A DNA stretch of 10,793 nt, from positions 1 to 10,793 of the forward strand of contig JBFEUI010000096.1 in the NCBI GenBank assembly GCA_041547565.1, read 5' to 3'. The first letter of the stretch is position 1; each line of letters begins with the position of its first letter. Of this stretch, positions 6,938-10,793 are shown one piece after another. Both the position numbers and the translations under genes were made by a program. Origin of the DNA: JBFEUI01 sp041547565. GTDB taxonomy: Bacteria; Pseudomonadota; Gammaproteobacteria; Thiohalomonadales; Thiohalomonadaceae. The notes beneath the pieces are model-generated. The model did not search any database. It saw nothing but the letters and a program-made list of their open reading frames with translations, and was not told the origin of the DNA.

Positions 6938-7278
6938 GCCGGAATCTGAGTGGCCTGTCGGCCTGGCTGGTACAGCGTCTTAGCGCTGTGTACATGCTGG
7001 TATTTCTTGCGGCAGCGCCCGTTGCCGTGTGCTCACTGGAAACCTTTGATTTTACCTCCTGGCGTGCGTTGATGGCTCACCCCCTGTCCGGTGTGGCGAG
7101 TGCGATGTTTTTTATCTCCCTGATGCTCCACCTGTGGGTGGGGATAAGGGATGTCATTCTTGATTATGCCGGTCGCTGGCCGGCACTCAGGCTGACCCTG
7201 CTGGCACTGCTGGGAGGCGGCTTGATTGCCCTGGGAATATGGGTGCTGAAGGTGTTGCTGATGGTGATGATTCGATGA
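6934..7278 (+). CDS. sdhD: Succinate dehydrogenase membrane anchor subunit
   Basis: The second membrane anchor of complex II, 114 residues. Three hydrophobic segments lie at about 16-34, 50-70 and 85-110. The family signature is HLWVGIRDVILDYAGRW: His66 corresponds to the heme ligand His71 of E. coli SdhD, and Asp77-Tyr78 correspond to Asp82-Tyr83, the Tyr contacting ubiquinone. The N-terminus LSGLSAWLVQRLSAVYML matches the usual start of the family. The ATG overlaps the sdhC stop by 4 bases and the gene's own TGA overlaps the sdhA ATG by 4 bases, so it is translated within a tightly coupled operon. The sequence is less conserved than SdhA and SdhB, as is normal for this subunit. Confidence 0.93.
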   Translation: MSRNLSGLSAWLVQRLSAVYMLVFLAAAPVAVCSLETFDFTSWRALMAHPLSGVASAMFFISLMLHLWVGIRDVILDYAGRWPALRLTLLALLGGGLIALGIWVLKVLLMVMIR

Positions 7279-9035
7279 GCCTGGCCAAACGCAGATTTGA
7301 TACTCTGGTGATCGGTGCCGGCGGTGGCGGGTTGAGGGCCGCGCTGCAGATGGCACAGGCCGAGGCCACAGTGGCCGTGGTCTCCAAGGTGTTCCCCACG
7401 CGCTCCCACACGGTGGCGGCACAGGGCGGCATCAACGCCGCGCTGGCCAACGTGTCGCCGGACAACTGGCACTGGCACATGTACGACACCATCAAGGGCA
7501 GTGACTACCTCGGTGATCAGGATGCCATCGAGTACATGTGCCGTGCCGCCTCGAAACTGGTGGTGGAGTTGGAGCATGCCGGTGTGCCGTTCTCCCGGCT
7601 GGAGGACGGCAAGATCTACCAGCGCCCCTTCGGCGGCCAGAGCCAGGATTTCGGTGGTGCCCAGGCGGCGCGCACCTGTGCCGCGGCCGATCGTACCGGG
7701 CACGCCATTCTCCATAGCCTCTATCAGCAGAACATACGCGCCAAGACCCACTTCTTCGATGAGTACTTCGCCGTCGATCTGATTCGCGATGAGGAGGGCT
7801 ATATTATCGGTGTGCTGGCCCTGGAGATGGAGACAGGCCAGCCGCTGCTTATCGAGGCGAAGTCGACCCTGCTCGCCACCGGTGGGGCCGGGCAACTGTT
7901 CCGTACCAATACCAATGCGCATATCAATACCGGTGATGGGCTGGCGATGGCGCTGCGCGCCGGCATCCCGCTGCAGGACATGGAGTTTTTTCAGTTTCAT
8001 CCCACCGGCATTGCCGGCAAGGGCATGCTGATCACCGAGGGGGCGCGGGGCGAGGGGGGATATCTGGTCAACAGCAAGGGCGAGCGCTTCATGGAACGTT
8101 ATGCGCCCAACGCCAGAGACCTGGCCAGCCGCGATGTGGTCAGCCGTGCCATCTATACGGAAGTGAAGGAGGGGCGTGGCTGCGGGGACAACCGGGATCA
8201 CGTGCTGCTCAAGCTCGATCACCTGGGCGAGGCGCTGGTCGCCGGTCGCCTGCCGGGCATACGCCAGATGACGCAGACCTTCCTGCATATTGATCCGGCC
8301 TTTGAGCCGATTCCCGTCTACCCAACAGCCCATTACACCATGGGGGGTATACCCACCAACCGCCACGGTCAGGTCGTGGTGCCGGTGGGACAGGGCGAGG
8401 AGGCGATACCCGGGCTCTATGCCGCGGGCGAGTGTGCCTGTGTCTCGGTCCACGGTGCCAACCGCCTGGGCGGGAACTCGCTGCTCGATATTGTGGTGTT
8501 CGGTCGTGCCGCCGGCAACCATATCATCGGCTACCTCAAGGAGAACCGCTTCCACCGCCCCCTCAACCAGCAGAGTGTCGATCAGGCACTGGAACATCTG
8601 GCCCGTTGGGACCGAAAAGGGGAGGGTGAGTCGGTCGATGCGCTGCGTGGTGAACTGCAGCAGACCATGGAGGCGTACTGCGGCGTTTTTCGTGATCAAC
8701 AGGTGCTTTCAGAGGGGCTGGAGAAGGTGCTGGCGATTCAGCGGCGGCTGGCGGGTGTGACGCTCAAGGACCACAGCAAGGTGTTCAATACCGCGCGTAT
8801 TGAGGCGATGGAGTTGGAGAACCTGGTGGAATTGGCGGTGGCGACCGTCACATCTGCATTGGCACGCCAGGAGAGCCGGGGCGCCCACTCCAGGGTGGAC
8901 TATCCTGAGCGAGACGATCAGCGCTGGTTGAAGCACTCGCTGTTCTACAGTGAGGGGCGGCGCCTGGATTACAAACCGGTGCGCATGAAACCGATGTCGG
9001 TGGAGAGCTTTCCGCCGAAGCCGAGGGTGTATTAA
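7275..9035 (+). CDS. sdhA: Succinate dehydrogenase flavoprotein subunit
   Basis: SdhA oxidises succinate to fumarate at a covalently bound FAD on the cytoplasmic face of complex II. The product is 586 residues, against 588 in E. coli. The dinucleotide-binding motif GAGGGGLRAA is at residues 14-23. The FAD-attachment His45 sits in TRSHTVAAQGG. Substrate and catalytic residues fall at or next to E. coli positions: His242 in FHPTG, Arg286 in LASRDVVSR, His353 in HYTMGG and Arg397 in GANRLGGNSLLD. The ATG at 7275 overlaps the sdhD stop; an earlier in-frame start at 7239 would add a non-family leader inside sdhD. The order C-D-A-B is standard for proteobacteria. SdhE, encoded two genes downstream, should insert the FAD. 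The gene is followed by a repeat-filled 115-base gap before sdhB. Confidence 0.98.
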   Translation: MSLAKRRFDTLVIGAGGGGLRAALQMAQAEATVAVVSKVFPTRSHTVAAQGGINAALANVSPDNWHWHMYDTIKGSDYLGDQDAIEYMCRAASKLVVELEHAGVPFSRLEDGKIYQRPFGGQSQDFGGAQAARTCAAADRTGHAILHSLYQQNIRAKTHFFDEYFAVDLIRDEEGYIIGVLALEMETGQPLLIEAKSTLLATGGAGQLFRTNTNAHINTGDGLAMALRAGIPLQDMEFFQFHPTGIAGKGMLITEGARGEGGYLVNSKGERFMERYAPNARDLASRDVVSRAIYTEVKEGRGCGDNRDHVLLKLDHLGEALVAGRLPGIRQMTQTFLHIDPAFEPIPVYPTAHYTMGGIPTNRHGQVVVPVGQGEEAIPGLYAAGECACVSVHGANRLGGNSLLDIVVFGRAAGNHIIGYLKENRFHRPLNQQSVDQALEHLARWDRKGEGESVDALRGELQQTMEAYCGVFRDQQVLSEGLEKVLAIQRRLAGVTLKDHSKVFNTARIEAMELENLVELAVATVTSALARQESRGAHSRVDYPERDDQRWLKHSLFYSEGRRLDYKPVRMKPMSVESFPPKPRVY

Positions 9036-9040
9036 TGAAT

Positions 9041-9142
9041 AGATACAAGTTAAAAGATACAAGTCACAAGGAAGGTGAGCTTTCGACGCAAGGTATGGCT
9101 TGTATTAATGCGCTTGTATCTTGTCACTTGTTACTTGTATCT
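9041..9142. repeat. Pair of facing degenerate heptamer arrays in the sdhA-sdhB gap
   Basis: The left array (9042-9069, plus) is four 7-base units: GATACAA, GTTAAAA, GATACAA, GTCACAA. The right array (9113-9140) is CTTGTAT, CTTGTCA, CTTGTTA, CTTGTAT, which is the same kind of unit on the minus strand. An isolated CTTGTAT at 9099-9105 sits exactly two units before it, in phase. The two arrays face each other, so they form a long imperfect inverted repeat around a 43-base centre, with ten perfectly paired bases at the outer ends (9041-9050 and 9133-9142, one mismatch at most). The direct repeat TGTATTAATG occurs at 9028-9037 (across the sdhA stop codon) and 9101-9110. No gene is present in this gap. 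Confidence 0.85.
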
Positions 9143-9150
9143 GGAATGTT

Positions 9151-9849
9151 ATGAAATTTCGCATCTATCGCTACAATCCGGAACAGGACAGTGCGCCGTA
9201 CATGCAGTCCTTCGAACTGGCGGATATCCAGCCCGGGATGATGCTGCGCGATGCCCTGCTGCGCCTGAAGGCCGAGCAGGATGAGTCGTTGAGTTTTCGC
9301 CACTCCTGCGGCGAGGGGGTATGCGGTTCCGATGCGTTGAATATCAACGGTACCAATGGCCTGGGGTGTATTACACCGCTTGCTGAGCTGAAACAGCCGG
9401 TCGAGGTGCGGCCGGTGCCGGACATGCCGGTGATACGGGATCTGATCGTGGACATGAGCCAGTTCTTCCATCACTACCGCTCGGTCAAACCCTATCTCGT
9501 GGTCCACGAGGCCGAGCCTGAGGTGGAGCATCGACAGTCGCCCGAAGAGCGGGCCAGGCTGGACGGTTACTACGAGTGCATTCTGTGCGGCTGTTGTTCC
9601 ATGGCCTGTCCCTCCTTCTGGTGGAATCCGGACAAGTTCCGCGGGCCGGCCGCCCTGTTGCAGGCATGGCGCTTTCTCGCCGACAGTCGCGACCAGGCAA
9701 CCAGTTCGAGGCTGGATGAACTGGATGGGCCGTACAAGCTGTTCCGTTGCCATACCATCATGAACTGTCAGCAGGTCTGCCCCAAGGGGCTCAATCCGAC
9801 CCGGGCCATCGCCAATATCAAAAAGCTGATGCTCAAACACCAGGTATGA
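9151..9849 (+). CDS. sdhB: Succinate dehydrogenase iron-sulfur subunit
   Basis: SdhB passes electrons from the FAD of SdhA through three Fe-S clusters to ubiquinone. The product is 232 residues. The [2Fe-2S] ligands are Cys53, Cys58, Asp61 and Cys73 (SCGEGVCGSDALN), with Asp in the third position as in E. coli. The [4Fe-4S] ligands are Cys143, Cys146, Cys149 and Cys210. The [3Fe-4S] ligands are Cys153, Cys200 and Cys206 (CILCGCCSMACP and CHTIMNCQQVCPKG). Quinone-site residues Trp158 and His201 are also conserved. The ATG at 9151 (MKFRIYRYNP) gives the normal N-terminus and has only a weak GGA upstream; an in-frame TTG at 9121 lies inside the repeat array and is not credible. sdhE overlaps the end by ATGA. 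It is separated from sdhA by an inserted-looking repeat region. Confidence 0.98.
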   Translation: MKFRIYRYNPEQDSAPYMQSFELADIQPGMMLRDALLRLKAEQDESLSFRHSCGEGVCGSDALNINGTNGLGCITPLAELKQPVEVRPVPDMPVIRDLIVDMSQFFHHYRSVKPYLVVHEAEPEVEHRQSPEERARLDGYYECILCGCCSMACPSFWWNPDKFRGPAALLQAWRFLADSRDQATSSRLDELDGPYKLFRCHTIMNCQQVCPKGLNPTRAIANIKKLMLKHQV

Positions 9850-10088
9850 CGGAGCGGTCGAAACTCTACTGGCGCTGCCGTCGCGGCATGCTGGAGCTGG
9901 ACCTGCTGCTGCAGGGCTTTGTCGAGTGTGGCTATGATGCATTGAACGATGCGCAAAAGGCGTGCTTCAACCGCATGTTGGCACTGCCCGATCAGGAACT
10001 GCTCGAGTATCTGATGGCACGCAAACAACCCACGGACGGGGAGATGGTGGATGTTATCGAACGCATACGCGGCGCCGTTAAGGCTTGA
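9846..10088 (+). CDS. sdhE: FAD assembly factor SdhE
   Basis: SdhE (YgfY/CptB, DUF339) is a small soluble protein that promotes covalent FAD attachment to SdhA. The 80-residue product is a five-helix-type protein of the usual size. It has the R-G-x-x-E signature as RRGMLELDLLL at about residues 12-22, followed by the family-like segment LLALPDQELLEYLMARKQP in this protein's own form (MLALPDQELLEYL). The ATG at 9846 overlaps the sdhB stop by 4 bases, so it is made together with its client SdhA. In E. coli sdhE is not in the sdh operon but next to ygfX and ygfZ; here all of these are at one locus. It overlaps ygfX by 38 bases. Confidence 0.93.
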   Translation: MTERSKLYWRCRRGMLELDLLLQGFVECGYDALNDAQKACFNRMLALPDQELLEYLMARKQPTDGEMVDVIERIRGAVKA

Positions 10089-10509
10089 ACCGGTCGCCTC
10101 CCCACTGCTGCGGCTGTTCGTCATCATGGCCTACCTGCTTGCCGCTGCCAGTACTTTGCTCATCACGGCAGAACCGTTTCTGCGTCTCTCGATGCTGTTG
10201 CCGCTGACTGTCAGCCTATTCTGGCTGTGGCGTTCACGCCAGGAGTTGAATGGCCGCCCGCTGTCCCTGGTTTGGGACGGCAAGGGGCAGTGGACCTGGC
10301 AGCAGGGCGGCGAGAGCGCGCCGCTGGTACTGCGCGGCGACAGCTACCTCTCAGAGGCAGTGGTGATTCTCAATTTCGGTCAGAGCGCCGGCGTTCTGCC
10401 GCGCTCGCTGGTATTGCTGCCGGACAGCCTGCCGCAGGAGGTGCACCGGCGCCTGCGGGTGAGGTTGAGGCTGGAGAGGAAAGCGTTAAACGTGAAAGGT
10501 GAAGCGTGA
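10051..10509 (+). CDS. ygfX: YgfX/CptA-family inner membrane protein
   Basis: The product is 152 residues. It has two membrane segments at about 19-39 and 44-60, then a cytoplasmic domain. The N-terminal PLRLEPVASPLLRLF, the charged SRQELNGRP after the second membrane segment, the WDGKGQWTWQ strand and a late LLPDSLPQEVHRRLRVRL fit the YgfX family (Pfam Cpta_toxin). The family has been described as a membrane toxin acting on cytoskeletal proteins with SdhE as partner, although that toxin-antitoxin interpretation is debated. The ATG at 10051 has a good upstream GGGGAG and lies within the end of sdhE. The last eight residues (ALNVKGEA) and the TGA stop come from a heptamer repeat array (10485-10520), so the native C-terminus may have been altered. 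Assignment rests on context and short conserved pieces. Confidence 0.82.
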   Translation: MLSNAYAAPLRLEPVASPLLRLFVIMAYLLAAASTLLITAEPFLRLSMLLPLTVSLFWLWRSRQELNGRPLSLVWDGKGQWTWQQGGESAPLVLRGDSYLSEAVVILNFGQSAGVLPRSLVLLPDSLPQEVHRRLRVRLRLERKALNVKGEA

Positions 10510-10520
10510 AAGGTGAAACG
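10485..10520 (+). repeat. Heptamer array overlapping the end of ygfX
   Basis: Five 7-base units in exact phase: GTTAAAC, GTGAAAG, GTGAAGC, GTGAAAG, GTGAAAC, then G. A further degenerate unit, GGAAAGC at 10478-10484, is in the same phase. The ygfX stop codon TGA (10507-10509) lies in the fourth unit. Because 7 is not a multiple of 3, any gain or loss of a unit upstream of the stop would change the reading frame of the ygfX tail. Confidence 0.85.
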
Positions 10521-10523
10521 AAT

Positions 10524-10581
10524 ATAGGGCGCCCCATGGGCGCCGTGGCAGAATCGTGATGGCGGGCACGGCCCGCCCTAT
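10524..10581. repeat. Twin-hairpin REP/BIME-like element
   Basis: The 58-base element is bounded by an 8-base perfect inverted repeat, ATAGGGCG (10524-10531) and CGCCCTAT (10574-10581). Inside are two perfect 7-bp hairpins with 3-base loops: GGCGCCC-CAT-GGGCGCC (10528-10544) and GGCGGGC-ACG-GCCCGCC (10561-10577). Sixteen bases separate them. Two G/C-rich hairpins with mirrored TAGGGCG ends are the layout of a bacterial interspersed mosaic element made of two facing REP units, or of a tiny MITE. It sits between two heptamer arrays of the same orientation and may have inserted into one longer array. It follows ygfX and may protect or end the sdh transcript, although no T tract follows. Confidence 0.7.
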
Positions 10582-10591
10582 GTTTCGTGCC

Positions 10592-10626
10592 GTGAAAGGT
10601 AAATCGTGAAACGTTAAACGGGAAGG
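10592..10626 (+). repeat. Second heptamer array downstream of ygfX
   Basis: Units in phase: GTGAAAG, GTAAATC, GTGAAAC, GTTAAAC, GGGAAGG, the last degenerate. GTGAAAG, GTGAAAC and GTTAAAC also occur in the array at 10485-10520, and the orientation is the same, so the two are related. They are separated by the twin-hairpin element and are not in phase with each other (offset 107 bases, which is 15 units plus 2 bases). Confidence 0.8.
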
Positions 10627-10658
10627 TTGACGGGCTGCGAGCAGGCCATATGCTTTGG

Positions 10659-10793
10659 TCACGTCTCACGTCTCACGTCTCACGTCTCACGTCTCACGTC
10701 TCACGTCTCACGTCTCACGTCTCACGTCTCACGTCTCACGTCTCACGTCTCACGTCTCACGTCTCACGTCTCACGTCTCACGTCTCACGTCTC
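10659..10793. repeat. Perfect tandem heptamer array, at least 19 copies
   Basis: TCACGTC repeats without a single mismatch from 10659 to the window edge: 19 complete units plus 2 bases, continuing beyond the window. On the minus strand the unit reads GTGAGAC, which differs from GTGAAAC of the neighbouring plus-strand arrays by one base. The array therefore faces the arrays at 10485-10520 and 10592-10626, the same facing arrangement as in the sdhA-sdhB gap. The perfect copies indicate recent expansion or ongoing homogenisation. No ORF of interest runs through it within the window. Confidence 0.97.

Noticed and set aside
7164..8699. 511-codon minus-strand open frame opposite sdhD and sdhA
   Set aside because: It is a mirror of the highly conserved sdhA codon pattern. 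The translation is repetitive Gly/His/Arg-rich with no recognisable domain.
9124..9942. 272-codon minus-strand open frame opposite sdhB
   Set aside because: It overlaps all the cluster-ligand codons of sdhB and has the same shadow composition; no ribosome-binding site supports it.
10370..10669. Minus-strand frame through the ygfX end and the repeat region
   Set aside because: Its translation is made of repeat and hairpin DNA and antisense ygfX, with no protein-like features.
10485..10793. Possible CRISPR array
   Set aside because: The repeats are 7-base head-to-tail units with no spacers, and no cas genes are nearby.

Overview
The window is a housekeeping stretch of a gammaproteobacterial chromosome. 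Supporting this are an E. coli-like autoregulatory frameshift in prfB, a prfB-lysS pair, ygfZ facing an sdhE-ygfX pair, and an sdhCDAB operon whose proteins align nearly residue for residue with the E. coli enzymes. I cannot fix the genus. The moderately GC-rich genes and abundant seven-base repeats would fit a Chromatiales-type or sulfur-oxidising lineage, but that is a guess.

Layout. 1-1470 is more AT-rich. It holds the first 50 codons of a membrane-anchored protein running off the left edge (minus), a 397-base gap with a strong dyad, and an unrecognised 306-residue protein (minus). 1674-4366 (plus) encodes release factor 2, read through a UGA by +1 frameshifting, then lysyl-tRNA synthetase, ending in a hairpin terminator shared with the converging gene. 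4454-6349 (minus) is ygfZ followed by an HDOD-domain gene, with the ygfZ stop codon lying inside the HDOD ribosome-binding site. 6557-10509 (plus) is sdhC-sdhD-sdhA-sdhB-sdhE-ygfX: the succinate dehydrogenase/complex II operon together with its flavinylation factor SdhE and a YgfX-family membrane protein. 10485-10793 is non-coding repeat DNA.

How the genes fit together. SdhCDAB is complex II, SdhE attaches FAD to SdhA, and the divergent YgfZ is a folate-dependent factor for Fe-S enzymes, so the centre of the window is a complex II structure-plus-assembly block. PrfB and LysS serve translation.

The unusual element is not a protein system. It is a set of period-7 repeat arrays. One pair of facing arrays sits in the only long gap of the sdh operon (sdhA-sdhB, 115 bases, where the sdhC/D, sdhD/A and sdhB/sdhE junctions are 4-base ATGA overlaps). 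Another group starts inside the last codons of ygfX, is interrupted by a compact twin-hairpin REP/BIME-like element, and ends in a perfect heptamer array of at least 19 copies that leaves the window. I see no tRNA, rRNA, CRISPR, transposase gene or defence system.
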